In this document: positions 8,427 to 17,824 of the stretch, one piece after another
Layout of the letters: the number at the start of each line of letters is the position of its first letter
Numbering within the stretch: the first letter of the stretch is position 1
NCBI GenBank assembly: GCA_900552495.1
Contig: URZY01000010.1
Span: 1 to 57,974 of the forward strand
Length of the DNA stretch: 57,974 nt
From: an uncultured Mycoplasmatota bacterium
GTDB taxonomy: Bacteria; Bacillota_I; Bacilli_A; RF39; UBA660
Direction of reading: 5' to 3'
Notes under the pieces: generated by a model
Seen by the model: the letters and a program-made list of their open reading frames with translations, nothing else
Databases searched by the model: none
Told to the model about the DNA's origin: nothing
Program-made: the position numbers and the translations under genes

Positions 8427-9098
8427 TCAATCTCTTATAAACATTGAACTATCTAATTCATTATTATTAAAAAGAAACTCTAAATTTCCCATCTTATTTT
8501 CACTGCTTTGCCCTATCATCTTATTCTTAATCAACTGACCATTTTTCATCATTTCTTGATAATATTCAAATAATTCCTTAAATCTAGCATAATGAACTAT
8601 TTCTCTTTGTCTCAACCAAAGCAGTGGGCCTCTAACATCTGGATCGTTTGTTAAATCTATTAGATTTTCATAAACCGCTCTAGCTTTTTGTTCTGCCGCC
8701 ATATTTTCTGAAATATCGGCTAGTGGATCACCGGTTGTCGCAAAATACGTCGCACTAAATGGTACTCCATTGGCATCAGTTGGAAACAATGCTTTACTAT
8801 GCTCTGCATAATGACTATCAAGTCCTGCTTCCCTTAATTCTTCCATTGTCGCATCCTTCATCAATTGATAAACCATTGTTGAAATCATCTCAACATGCGC
8901 TAATTCCTCAGTACCAATATCAGTAAGTAACGCCTTTCCTCGACTATCTGGCATAGTATATCTTTGATTCAAATATCTAAGTGCTGCTGCTAACTCACCA
9001 TTTGAACCACCATATTGAGTTACCAAATATTTAGCCATTCTTAAATCTTTCTTTTTAATATTAATTGGATACTGTAATCTTTTATCATACTTGAACAT
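8427..9098 (-). CDS. cotJC: Spore coat protein CotJC, manganese-catalase family
   Basis: The 223-residue protein is a ferritin-like manganese catalase: Glu35, then EELAH with Glu65 and His68, then EQKAR and REIVHYAR supply dimanganese ligands in the order seen in CotJC. CotJC is laid down in the spore coat and may remove hydrogen peroxide. Its length matches the usual size of about 190-225 residues; the C-terminal tail of about 40 Asn-rich residues is an extra. GGGAGG at the end of the upstream gene provides its ribosome site, so the two are translationally coupled. Mother-cell sigma-E control is expected from family knowledge, but no clear sigma-E promoter was found. Confidence 0.92.
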   Translation of the reverse strand: MFKYDKRLQYPINIKKKDLRMAKYLVTQYGGSNGELAAALRYLNQRYTMPDSRGKALLTDIGTEELAHVEMISTMVYQLMKDATMEELREAGLDSHYAEHSKALFPTDANGVPFSATYFATTGDPLADISENMAAEQKARAVYENLIDLTNDPDVRGPLLWLRQREIVHYARFKELFEYYQEMMKNGQLIKNKMIGQSSENKMGNLEFLFNNNELDSSMFIRD

Positions 9099-9101
9099 TT
9101 T

Positions 9102-9545
9102 TTAAACCTCCCATGGCCATGGACTCTTTTCCCACATAAATGGTGCTTTTTCTAAAACATCACTATTAATATTTAATGGTCCATACTTACTTTCATATTC
9201 TCTAATTAATTCATTAGACTTTTGCCTATAATCATTAAAAAGTCTAAGCATCCCTATATCATTAGGTTTTAAATCTAAATAAAGATTTAACTCATGCGCG
9301 GCAAAACAATTTCTTGATAAATCCAAAAATAATCTTTCTTGTTCTGTTCTCGCTTTTAAAGTATCTGGTCTATAATCTCTATATTGATCATATAAATCTG
9401 CGAATAAATTTCCCCTATCATATCCAACACTTGGTGTTGTTAAAGATGGATTACTAATTCCCATATTCATACCATTATTCATACCACTCATATTATTTCG
9501 ATAGCCAAGTGGCCAATTTTCATTTAATAAATTATAATTATACAT
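9102..9545 (-). CDS. cotJB: Spore coat protein CotJB (with CotJA-like front)
   Basis: The C-terminal half has the CotJB signature: helix with AAHELNLYLDLKPND, then YGPLN and the closing PWPWEV. The N-terminal half (Met/Asn-rich, then LFADLYDQYRDYRP) resembles the short CotJA motif, so this may be a CotJA-CotJB fusion in 147 residues. I chose the ATG at 9545 because AAGGGAG lies 5 bases before it; an upstream in-frame codon would add ten residues without a ribosome site. It is the first gene of the cotJ pair; no separate cotJA is seen. Confidence 0.85.
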   Translation of the reverse strand: MYNYNLLNENWPLGYRNNMSGMNNGMNMGISNPSLTTPSVGYDRGNLFADLYDQYRDYRPDTLKARTEQERLFLDLSRNCFAAHELNLYLDLKPNDIGMLRLFNDYRQKSNELIREYESKYGPLNINSDVLEKAPFMWEKSPWPWEV

Positions 9546-9668
9546 AAATTCTCCCTTCAAGGATAAAATATTCAAGTTCTAAAAAAACGTACCAAATTAA
9601 AACAAATCTCAAAAAACACTTGATTTTTTTTCTTGTCTATAATAAAATAAAGAAGTCAATTAAGAAAT

Positions 9669-9745
9669 GGCGGCATTGGTGAAGTGGTTAACACGCTAGT
9701 TTGTGGCACTAGTATGCATGGGTTCGATTCCCATATACCGCCCCA
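9669..9745 (+). tRNA. tRNA-His (GTG anticodon)
   Basis: Cloverleaf with anticodon stem CTAGT/ACTAG (9696-9700 / 9708-9712), loop TTGTGGC and anticodon GTG at 9703-9705, T-arm ATGGG-TTCGATT-CCCAT (9718-9734), encoded CCA at 9743-9745, and the extra 5' G (9669) opposite C73 (9742) that marks tRNA-His. The acceptor stem has one C-A mismatch (9674 opposite 9737). Confidence 0.95.
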
Positions 9746-9754
9746 TTATGAATT

Positions 9755-9786
9755 AAAGTGAAACTAAGAAATGGTTTCACTTTTTT
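9755..9786 (+). terminator. Terminator of tRNA-His
   Basis: AAAGTGAAAC (9755-9764) pairs with GTTTCACTTT (9774-9783), running into a T6 tract. Confidence 0.85.
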
Positions 9787-9801
9787 ATATGCTAAATTAG
9801 T

Positions 9802-9830
9802 AAAAGAAAACGAATCTAAGCTAGATTCGT
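9802..9830 (-). terminator. Terminator of the MMPL gene
   Basis: ACGAATCT (9810-9817) and AGATTCGT (9823-9830) form a stem with a 5-base loop; the minus-strand transcript continues with UUUUCUUUU. Confidence 0.75.
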
Positions 9831-9842
9831 CTTAACCAAAAA

Positions 9843-12800
9843 CTAATCAAATAGATTTATTAATCGTTCTAAAAAGCCCTCTTTTTTTACCTCTTTTACT
9901 TTTTTTGTCGTTTGCTTCGGTGCCTCCACTCCTTCAACCATCATAATAAATTTAGTACTGGCTTCAACATTTTTATTATTTAATGAAAAGCTTTGATAAT
10001 TACTACCTAATTCTACCAAAGCTTGAACTCTATCTTTCATAGCCTTAGATGATTTAGCCATTGCGGTTATCGTCCCAACTCCATCACGATTAAATGTTTC
10101 TATCCCCGTATTTAAGGTTGCCATTCCATCTTTTAAAACTGCTGTTCCATTAGATAATTCACTCATCTTTGAATTAATTAAACCAATTGCCTCTTTTAAA
10201 GTTGCCGTTCCATTAGACAATTCACTAGCCCCCTGCTCTAATTGCCCAAGATAAATATTCAATGTCTTTATTAAATTATTAACTTCTGTTGAAACTTGAC
10301 TAATTGAATTCAATGATGATTGTAAAGCTAAGTTATTTGCTTCCAATAATTTCATCAATTGCTCATTTACACTATAACTATTTTCATAATTATATTTAAT
10401 TTGATACAAACTAATCCTATTTTCTAAATTAGAAGCTAACAAATCCTCATAACTAATACTAGCAAGTTGATAATTATTATAAGCACTCTGTAATTCACTA
10501 TTACTTGTCTTTATATTTAAAATAGTCGCATTATTTTGTTGAATCAATCCCTTGACTTGATTAAGTTTTTCTTCGTTTTCCAAATTATTTAAGTTTTTTT
10601 GTAATATAGATAATTGCTCAAGAATTTGTTTAAGTCCCATATCAATGCTAACAGCACCAGTTTTTATTTCCTCTAACTTTTGAAATACTATATTTAAGTT
10701 TTCTGAGATTTGACTACTACCAGAACTAACAACTGTCAAGTTTTCTAAAATCGTTTGGCTTCCTTTTTGTATTTGGTTCATAGAGCTTTCTAGTTTTGAA
10801 ACATCGCCATAAAGTGAATCCAGCTTATTAAACACATCTAAATCACTACTCTCAAGAATCTTGGGTGTAACAACAGAGTAAATACTAGGAAGTTCAAATT
10901 TTTCAGTATCAAAAGTTATTTTTACATTATTAAGTCCTTCAAGCTCAGAAAAATTTAAGCTTTCATATAATCCTGGTGTCGATAAGCCTACTATTATATA
11001 ATTACTACCATTATTAATCACTTTACCATTTGTGATAGATATATTTGAATTATTCTTTCCAGGAATAATAGTTCCCATCATTACAACAAATGGTGTATAT
11101 AAATTTTCATTTTTACCATTAATACTAACTACATGTCTATCCTTATTTTGATAAGCAATATCAATAGTTACTTTCCCACTTTTTCCAATCAAATTTTCTA
11201 ATTCTATCCCTTTACCATCCAATGTATAACTTATACTTTCAGTAACTGGAATTTCTTTTTTAGAAGTACCTTGATAAAATATATCATTTCCCTTACTATT
11301 CCATATTAATAATTGATTATTTCTTGTAAATGTATGATTACTATTAATATTTAAAATATCTTCCAAATCCGTATAATCCTCAATTTCATTTAACTTATCA
11401 TGATTAATTAAATGTTCATTTACTAAAACCTTATTAACCTCACCATTGTTATTTAACTTAACATACACCGTTTCCTCCTTTGTTAAGGCCCAAGTGCCTA
11501 TTGGACTCAAAATAATAGAAACTATTAATATCATTGAAATAGCTTTCATCATTTTTTTTCTTTTCATTGTCTTACTTCCTTTCTTACTTTTATTTTTCAT
11601 TCCCAAAGTTGTTTTCATAATAATAGAATCCATAATAATTAAAATTGCAGGGATCACCATAACAACAACTATCATACTAATAACAGCTCCTCTAGCAATA
11701 AGGGTACATAAAGATCCAATCATATCAATCTTTGAAACACAACCAACTCCAATAGTGGCACCGAAAAAGCAAAGTGCACTAACAAAAATCGAACTAATAG
11801 AACTATCTAAAGCTAACCTAACAGCAGATCTTTTATCCTGACCATTCTTTCTTTCCTCCAAATATTTTGTTGTCATTAATATTGCATAATCAATAGTTGC
11901 ACCTAACTGAATAGTTCCAATAACAACTGATGCAATAAATGGAATTTCGGTTCCCGTAAAATAAGGTATACCCATATTAATAAATATAGCAAATTCAATT
12001 GCGGTAACAAGCAATACCGGAAGAGAAATAGATTTCAAAACTATCATCATTAGTATAAAAATAATTCCAATAGATGTATAATTAACATTATGAAAATCCT
12101 CATCAGTCGTAACTACCAAGTCTTTCATAAGTGCACCTTCCCCAGCCAAAATGCTATTTTTATCATAACTTTTTACAATCTTTTCAACTTTTTCCAACTG
12201 TTCATTCAATTCTGTCGTTGCAATATCATATTTTGAATCAACAATCATTAATTTATAATTATCTGTCTCATAAATAGATCGAACCTCTTCTGGAACTATA
12301 TTATCAGTAATTCCATATTCAGATAATCTTGCCGGATTAATAACCAAATCAACCCCCTCTAAAGATTTTATTTTATTCTCCATTTCCATAATCTTATAAT
12401 CTTCCAAATCATTGCTTACTAAAATAATCTCTTGTGAAACCATTCCATATTCTTCCTTTAAGGCTTGTGTTGCCATTGAATAACCATAGTCCTCAGGGAT
12501 TGATTCATCTAACTTATAATAAACTTGTGTCTTACTTTGGGCCAAATAACTAGGTATTAACAAAACTAAGAAGACTATAAAAATCAAAACATAATGCTTT
12601 AAAACAAAACTCTTTACCCTTTCAAATTTTGGTAATAAGCCTCTATGCTTTGTCCGTTCAATTTGCTTATCAAAAACTAATAACAAAGCTGGAAATACCG
12701 TAATTACACAAACAACCCCGATAAACACTCCCTTAGCCATAACTAATCCAATATCAACTCCAAGAGTTAAATTCATTGTACAAAGAGCCAAAAAACCAGC

Positions 12801-13646
12801 AATTGTAGTTAAACTACTTCCAAAAACAGATACTAACGTATCACATATTGCATGTTCCATTGCCTGTTCTTTATCTGAATAAATTGATTTACTACTTTCG
12901 TATTTATGATATAAAAAAATCGAAAAATCTGTCGTAACACCCAACTGCAATACTGCCGCGATTGCCTTAGTAATATAAGAAATTTCTCCAAAAATAATAT
13001 TGCTTCCCATATTAAACAAAATTGCAATTCCAATATTTGCCATTAATAATAATGGAACTAAATATGAATCTAATGACAACTCTAAAACAACAATACATAA
13101 TACCGCTGCTATTATTACATAGAATAACATCTCACTATTAAATAAGTCTTTAGTATCCAATACCATAGCACTCATTCCACCAATTTTAACCCTACCATCA
13201 ACCATATTTCGCATTTGCTCAACCGCCTCAAGTGTTTTTTCATCACTAGTAGAATTCTCAAACGTAACAAGAATAAGTTTCCCTTTACCTGATACCTTAG
13301 AAACTATCTCTTGAGGTAACATTTCTCTTGGAATCGTCGTTCCGATCACATCTCTAAGACTTACCACTTTTCCAACTGCATCAATATTCCTAAATTTATC
13401 TTCTAATTCCAATATTTCTTTACTAGACATTTCATCAGCTACAACAATAGAAAAAGATCCCATATTAAAATCATCCGTTAAAATCTTTTCACCTTTTAAC
13501 GTTTCTATATCACTTGGTAAATATACTAAAATATCATAATTAATATCTGTAAAAATATAACCAATCAAAGCTGGTATCATCATAATAATTGTTATAATGA
13601 TAATTAACCACTTGTGTTTACAAATACTATAACTCATTTTTCTCAT
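9843..13646 (-). CDS. MMPL/RND-family exporter fused to a secreted coiled-coil region
   Basis: The first ~685 residues hold two RND halves, each with one leading helix, an extracellular porter loop and a bundle of five or so helices, as in the YdfJ/MmpL group that exports lipids, peptides or drugs by proton motive force. About residue 694 a second signal-like helix follows (MKRKKMMK then a hydrophobic stretch ending in TWALT), leading to about 550 extracytoplasmic residues: a beta-rich part, then long heptad-like helices with SELSNGTA repeats, like the YhgE/Pip extracellular region. A Lys-rich end follows. ATG at 13646 was chosen because GGAGGAAG lies directly before it. It is divergent from a TetR-type gene that probably controls it. 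Confidence 0.88.
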   Translation of the reverse strand: MRKMSYSICKHKWLIIIITIIMMIPALIGYIFTDINYDILVYLPSDIETLKGEKILTDDFNMGSFSIVVADEMSSKEILELEDKFRNIDAVGKVVSLRDVIGTTIPREMLPQEIVSKVSGKGKLILVTFENSTSDEKTLEAVEQMRNMVDGRVKIGGMSAMVLDTKDLFNSEMLFYVIIAAVLCIVVLELSLDSYLVPLLLMANIGIAILFNMGSNIIFGEISYITKAIAAVLQLGVTTDFSIFLYHKYESSKSIYSDKEQAMEHAICDTLVSVFGSSLTTIAGFLALCTMNLTLGVDIGLVMAKGVFIGVVCVITVFPALLLVFDKQIERTKHRGLLPKFERVKSFVLKHYVLIFIVFLVLLIPSYLAQSKTQVYYKLDESIPEDYGYSMATQALKEEYGMVSQEIILVSNDLEDYKIMEMENKIKSLEGVDLVINPARLSEYGITDNIVPEEVRSIYETDNYKLMIVDSKYDIATTELNEQLEKVEKIVKSYDKNSILAGEGALMKDLVVTTDEDFHNVNYTSIGIIFILMMIVLKSISLPVLLVTAIEFAIFINMGIPYFTGTEIPFIASVVIGTIQLGATIDYAILMTTKYLEERKNGQDKRSAVRLALDSSISSIFVSALCFFGATIGVGCVSKIDMIGSLCTLIARGAVISMIVVVMVIPAILIIMDSIIMKTTLGMKNKSKKGSKTMKRKKMMKAISMILIVSIILSPIGTWALTKEETVYVKLNNNGEVNKVLVNEHLINHDKLNEIEDYTDLEDILNINSNHTFTRNNQLLIWNSKGNDIFYQGTSKKEIPVTESISYTLDGKGIELENLIGKSGKVTIDIAYQNKDRHVVSINGKNENLYTPFVVMMGTIIPGKNNSNISITNGKVINNGSNYIIVGLSTPGLYESLNFSELEGLNNVKITFDTEKFELPSIYSVVTPKILESSDLDVFNKLDSLYGDVSKLESSMNQIQKGSQTILENLTVVSSGSSQISENLNIVFQKLEEIKTGAVSIDMGLKQILEQLSILQKNLNNLENEEKLNQVKGLIQQNNATILNIKTSNSELQSAYNNYQLASISYEDLLASNLENRISLYQIKYNYENSYSVNEQLMKLLEANNLALQSSLNSISQVSTEVNNLIKTLNIYLGQLEQGASELSNGTATLKEAIGLINSKMSELSNGTAVLKDGMATLNTGIETFNRDGVGTITAMAKSSKAMKDRVQALVELGSNYQSFSLNNKNVEASTKFIMMVEGVEAPKQTTKKVKEVKKEGFLERLINLFD

Positions 13647-13748
13647 AAATCTTCCTCCATTCGACATACTATTTTATTCTGTTTTACACAAAAAAACACC
13701 AACAAAAAAAACAATAATCAAAGATAAACAACACTTTTAAAGAAACGT

Positions 13749-13768
13749 ATTGTTAAATAAGCAACAAT
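13749..13768. promoter_or_regulatory. Candidate TetR-type operator
   Basis: ATTGTT (13749-13754), 8 bases, AACAAT (13763-13768) form an inverted repeat between the divergent MMPL and regulator genes, 13 bases upstream of the regulator's -35 box. Size and position suit a TetR-family operator, but the region is AT-rich and chance is possible. Confidence 0.4.
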
Positions 13769-13780
13769 TTGTTTGTTATC

Positions 13781-13808
13781 TTTACAAATGTTTAAAAACA
13801 AGTATAAT
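13781..13808 (+). promoter_or_regulatory. Promoter of the TetR-type regulator
   Basis: TTTACA (13781-13786) and a perfect TATAAT (13803-13808) are separated by 16 bases, just before the ribosome site AGGTGA of the regulator gene. Confidence 0.75.
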
Positions 13809-13825
13809 AACTCTAGGTGATAAAA

Positions 13826-14401
13826 ATGAATAAGAAAGATTTACGTGTCATAAAAACACAAAATATACTCTATAATACACTATTAAATTTAATGAGAGAA
13901 AAAACCTTTGAAGAAATTAAAGTATCAGATATTTGTAACAAAGCCTTAATTAACCGTTCTACCTTTTATGCCCACTATAATGACAAATATGAACTATTAG
14001 CAGACTGTATTCAAGAATTAAAAAAATCTCTAACCCAAGAACTAAAGAAAAATAATAATATCTCGAATACAAAAGAATATTACCTGGAAATGATTAAACT
14101 CTTTTTAGATCATATTGAATTAAATAAAGAAAAATACTTATCTATCATAATTCATAATCAAAACAGTATTACAATGAATATTATCTATGATGTTCTAGAA
14201 CAAGATATTACTATTAATCTCCAAAAAGAAAAAAATCTAAATAAAACTCAAATTCCGCGAACCATTATTACTAAATTTTATTTAGGTGCAGTAGTCAACG
14301 TTGGCATTGAATGGCTAAAAAATGACAAAAAATATACTAAAGAAGAAATTTTAAAATATTTTTCACTTCTAATTCCTGATGAATTGAACTTTAATTTTTA
14401 A
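13826..14401 (+). CDS. TetR/AcrR-family transcriptional regulator
   Basis: The 191-residue protein has a TetR-type HTH at about residues 25-45 (EIKVSDICNKALINRSTFYAHY), with the family's FYxHY ending, followed by an all-helical ligand domain of the TetR_C_33 kind common in Firmicutes. Such proteins repress a neighbouring exporter until a ligand binds. The start ATG at 13826 follows AGGTGA at 5 bases. It is divergent from the MMPL gene, whose promoter region it shares, so that gene is the likely target. Its own transcript ends at the hairpin after 14418. Confidence 0.88.
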   Translation: MNKKDLRVIKTQNILYNTLLNLMREKTFEEIKVSDICNKALINRSTFYAHYNDKYELLADCIQELKKSLTQELKKNNNISNTKEYYLEMIKLFLDHIELNKEKYLSIIIHNQNSITMNIIYDVLEQDITINLQKEKNLNKTQIPRTIITKFYLGAVVNVGIEWLKNDKKYTKEEILKYFSLLIPDELNFNF

Positions 14402-14417
14402 AATAATAACCAACTTT

Positions 14418-14443
14418 AAGGCAACCAAAGAGTTGCCTTTTTT
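14418..14443 (+). terminator. Terminator of the TetR-type gene
   Basis: AAGGCAAC (14418-14425) pairs with GTTGCCTT (14432-14439), followed by a T-run. Confidence 0.85.
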
Positions 14444-14501
14444 GTTGTAGTAATATAAACTTATATATATAAATATCTATATACTATAAGGAGTGACTTT
14501 A

Positions 14502-16301
14502 ATGATTGATATTCATACCCACACAAATTATTCAGACGGTTCTTCATCTGTAAAAGAATTATTAGAAACAGCTGAAAAATTAGGTTTAACCCTACTTTCA
14601 ATTACTGATCACAATACAATTGAAGCTTATCGTGAGCTAGCAAATCCAACAATTAGAAATATTTTCAAAGGTAAAATTATCCCCGGCATTGAAATTACTA
14701 CTACTTATAAAGGAGAGACTATTGAAGTTTTAGGCTATGGTTTTGACTTTAATAAAATGTATGCTTCTCTAAAAGAAAATGTTTTAACCTTTGAGAAAAA
14801 GCAACTAAAAGAATTTGATTTAATAAAAAATAAATTTCAAAAAATTGGGGTTAAATTTAATCCCAATCAAATTAAATTTAATCCATCTATCGAATCTTGC
14901 CGAGCAGCCTTTCTTAACGAGATTAAACAATACCCTGACAATAATAAATTTTTTCTAGAAACAACTTCTTTTGATAATCTTGCTAGTTTTACTAGAAATG
15001 AAATTTACAATCCAAAAAGTGCCCTATACGTCGATGAGTCGTCTTTATTTCCCACTCTAGAAAAAACACTCGAAATGATTCATAGCGCCGAAGGTATCGC
15101 TTTCTTAGCACACCCCTTTGCTTATTCCAAAAATATTCCTGAATCATTAACAGATTTAATCAAAAATTACAATTTTGACGGATTAGAATGCTATTACACC
15201 ACCTTCAGTAAAGATGAAACTAATTATTTATTAAAACTTTGTGAAGAAAGAAATATGTATATTTCTGGCGGAAGTGATTTCCATGGAACAAGAAAACAAA
15301 ACCATTTCTTAGGAACAGGTAATAATAATTTAAATATTACAGAAGATATAGTTAAAAACTGGATCACAAAATTTATTCCCAATACTCGTATTGTGACTTC
15401 TTACTATGAACCAGATCTAGATGCCGTTGCTAGTTCCTATGCCTATGCTGAATACTTAAATAAACGCAATCAAAAAAGTGATTATTTCATTTATGGTCTT
15501 CCCAAAAAAGAAGTCCAAATTGTAACCAATATGTTTGGAATTACTCTACGTGGTGCAAATAATATTAAGATAAACCAAGATATCATTATTCTTGACACTA
15601 ATAACTATGATGAATTCAAATACATCCATAAAGATAATATTATTGAAATAATTGATCACCACAAAAAAACAGCTACTCAAGAACTGTTTCCCAACGCCAA
15701 AATTCATATTGAACTTCTTGGTGCAGTCGCAACTATTATAGCCGAAAAATTTAAAAATCATGATATAACGCCCTCAAAGGAAGCCGCAATTCTTCTTTTC
15801 TATGCCATCATATCTAATACCATTAATCTACACTCCAAAACTACTACTCAAAAAGATAAAGATATGCTTGATTGGTTAGCCTCTCTTTATGACGAAATAT
15901 CTTATAATCGAATCGAAGAAATTTTCATTCAAAAATCTAAGATCGAAGAAACAAATCTCCGTCATGAAATGGAAGCTGAACTAATTTTTAATATTGCTAA
16001 TTCTAAAATTACAGTTGCACAATTAGAAATTGCTAATCTAGAAGATTTTCTTAAATTAAACAAATATAAAATCAATCAAATTTTAGAAACTATTAAAATA
16101 GAAAAACAATTGGACTATATCTTTATTAACTGTGTCGATATCCTAGATGGCTTCAATATTTTACTAACTGTCGACGAAAAAACAACTTCGCTCTTAGAAA
16201 AAGCCTATAATTTGTCATTTATAAACAACGAAGCCAAAACCCAACATTTAATATTAAGAAAAGAATTAATTGATAATTTAATCAATTATATGACAGATTA
16301 A
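14502..16301 (+). CDS. PHP phosphoesterase fused to a DHH/PPase-like domain
   Basis: In the 599-residue protein the first ~275 residues form a TrpH-like PHP domain with all metal motifs: HTH at 5-7, SDG at 11-13, TDH at 35-37, PGIE, AHPF and GSDFHG. PHP enzymes of this type remove phosphate from 3',5'-nucleotides such as pAp. The rest resembles family II (DHH-DHHA2) manganese pyrophosphatase: EPDLDA at 303-308, IDHH at 384-387 and a DHHA2-like tail. Two metal ligands look changed: Tyr301 where PpaC has the motif I His, and Asn439 in place of the Asp of the SDT motif, so the second domain may be altered or inactive. ATG at 14502 follows AAGGAG by 8 bases. Confidence 0.82.
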   Translation: MIDIHTHTNYSDGSSSVKELLETAEKLGLTLLSITDHNTIEAYRELANPTIRNIFKGKIIPGIEITTTYKGETIEVLGYGFDFNKMYASLKENVLTFEKKQLKEFDLIKNKFQKIGVKFNPNQIKFNPSIESCRAAFLNEIKQYPDNNKFFLETTSFDNLASFTRNEIYNPKSALYVDESSLFPTLEKTLEMIHSAEGIAFLAHPFAYSKNIPESLTDLIKNYNFDGLECYYTTFSKDETNYLLKLCEERNMYISGGSDFHGTRKQNHFLGTGNNNLNITEDIVKNWITKFIPNTRIVTSYYEPDLDAVASSYAYAEYLNKRNQKSDYFIYGLPKKEVQIVTNMFGITLRGANNIKINQDIIILDTNNYDEFKYIHKDNIIEIIDHHKKTATQELFPNAKIHIELLGAVATIIAEKFKNHDITPSKEAAILLFYAIISNTINLHSKTTTQKDKDMLDWLASLYDEISYNRIEEIFIQKSKIEETNLRHEMEAELIFNIANSKITVAQLEIANLEDFLKLNKYKINQILETIKIEKQLDYIFINCVDILDGFNILLTVDEKTTSLLEKAYNLSFINNEAKTQHLILRKELIDNLINYMTD

Positions 16302-17758
16302 TCATCTCTATAAGTTATATCATAATTACTTGGTCCCTCAATCGACTTCCCATCTATTGAAAACCTAGATCCATGACATGGGCAATCCCATGTTTTTTCT
16401 ATTTCATTAAATATCAAACTACACTTCATATGTGGACACAAATTATACACTATATGTTCCTTATTTTCCTCATCAATATAAATTCCCACACTTTTTCCAT
16501 TTCGCTCTTCAAACCGCACTCGATCAGAATACCAATTCTTATTCTTAATTACTTTACTTTTCAAAAAAGCACTAATACTACTCCATAACGAAATAGGAAA
16601 ATTAACAAAACCACCCAAATTAAGACCCCTATTTGGTTTAAAAAGTTCAAAATATTCATTATCTCTTCCTTCAATTATATCAGATAAAATTTTCCCTGCT
16701 AATATTCCGTTAGTCATTCCCCAAGTATTATAACCAGTAGCAAGTAGTAAATTATCATTATTTATTCTTCCAATAAAAGGCAAAAAATCGTTTGTTATAA
16801 TATCTTTATTAGACCAAATATACTCTGGTGTAATATCCTTTTCTTCTAATAATGATCTAAAGTTCTCCTCCTCATTATTCTTAACACAATAATTATGAGA
16901 ATTAGTTAAATATAATTGATAAATAGCCCCATCTCCCTGATGAAATCTTGTTGAAATTGTTTCTTTATCCAAATTTATTGCACTAAATTTATAATTTTTA
17001 ATTACTTTAAATGCCTCAATATAAGATTTTTCCAAATATGCCTTAAATGGCATCAAAAAAGGAAATAAAAAATAAGGATAATGAACAGCCATTACTACAT
17101 AGCGTGCTTTAATATTAAACTTTTCTCCTCTAACAACATAAAAATCATTCTCTTTATTTATATCAATAACACAAGTATTTTCATATATTTTCTTCCCACT
17201 ATTAGTACATATATTAGCTAAAACATATAGATATTTAATCGGGTGAAAAACATATGTATCCTGAACATAATAACTACTAGAAACATCAACCCCATTAGGC
17301 AAAACATTACTTAGTTTAACATCAATATCTAACTCATTAAGTAAGGCCACTTCCTTCTCGATTTTTCCATCATTAGAGTTAGAAAAAACATATGAATCAG
17401 CAGTCTCTAAATTACATTCTATATTATTCTGATTTATAATATCTCGAGCCAATTTTATAGCATATCTTTGAGAATTTAAATATTTCTTAGCTACTTCCCT
17501 ACTATGAAAGTCACAAAGTTTCGAATAGATATTATCTTGAAGATAAGTAAGTTTCCCTGTCGTACGGCTAGTTACACCCTCACAAATTCTATTTTTTTCA
17601 ACTAAACATACCTTTAAATTACTATTTCTTAGCTGATAAAGTGTTGAAATCCCCGTAATTCCACCACCAATAATCACAACGTCCACAAAAATATCCTTTT
17701 CTAATTTAGGATACTCAAAATCTCTTTTGAAATCTAACCATATACTACTATTTTTCAT
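16298..17758 (-). CDS. FAD-dependent oxidoreductase with C-terminal Rieske domain
   Basis: The 486-residue protein starts with the dinucleotide-binding GGGITG motif (about 32-37) of the DAO/GlpO-like FAD family and a GVTSRTTGK stretch near residue 61. The C-terminus is a Rieske domain with CPH (Cys441, His443) and CPCH (Cys459, His462) holding a [2Fe-2S] cluster. The same layout is seen in YhfW-type proteins of Bacillus. It probably oxidises an amine or other small substrate and passes electrons to the cluster; the substrate is unknown. It starts after TAGGTG. The 3' end overlaps the PHP gene by four bases, tail to tail. Confidence 0.9.
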   Translation of the reverse strand: MKNSSIWLDFKRDFEYPKLEKDIFVDVVIIGGGITGISTLYQLRNSNLKVCLVEKNRICEGVTSRTTGKLTYLQDNIYSKLCDFHSREVAKKYLNSQRYAIKLARDIINQNNIECNLETADSYVFSNSNDGKIEKEVALLNELDIDVKLSNVLPNGVDVSSSYYVQDTYVFHPIKYLYVLANICTNSGKKIYENTCVIDINKENDFYVVRGEKFNIKARYVVMAVHYPYFLFPFLMPFKAYLEKSYIEAFKVIKNYKFSAINLDKETISTRFHQGDGAIYQLYLTNSHNYCVKNNEEENFRSLLEEKDITPEYIWSNKDIITNDFLPFIGRINNDNLLLATGYNTWGMTNGILAGKILSDIIEGRDNEYFELFKPNRGLNLGGFVNFPISLWSSISAFLKSKVIKNKNWYSDRVRFEERNGKSVGIYIDEENKEHIVYNLCPHMKCSLIFNEIEKTWDCPCHGSRFSIDGKSIEGPSNYDITYRDD

Positions 17759-17824
17759 AACATCACCTACTACTAGTATTAAACAAAATAAAAAATAGAT
17801 ACCAATTAAGATATCTATTATTTT

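Noticed and set aside
9620..9643. Full -35/-10 promoter for tRNA-His
   Set aside because: TATAAT at 9638-9643 is a good -10 box, but the nearest -35-like TTGATT (9620-9625) leaves only a 12-base spacer, so only the -10 box is credible.
11446..11841. Plus-strand open frame inside the MMPL gene
   Set aside because: It lies fully opposite a long, motif-bearing minus-strand gene, has no ribosome site, and is a frame shadow of membrane-helix codons.
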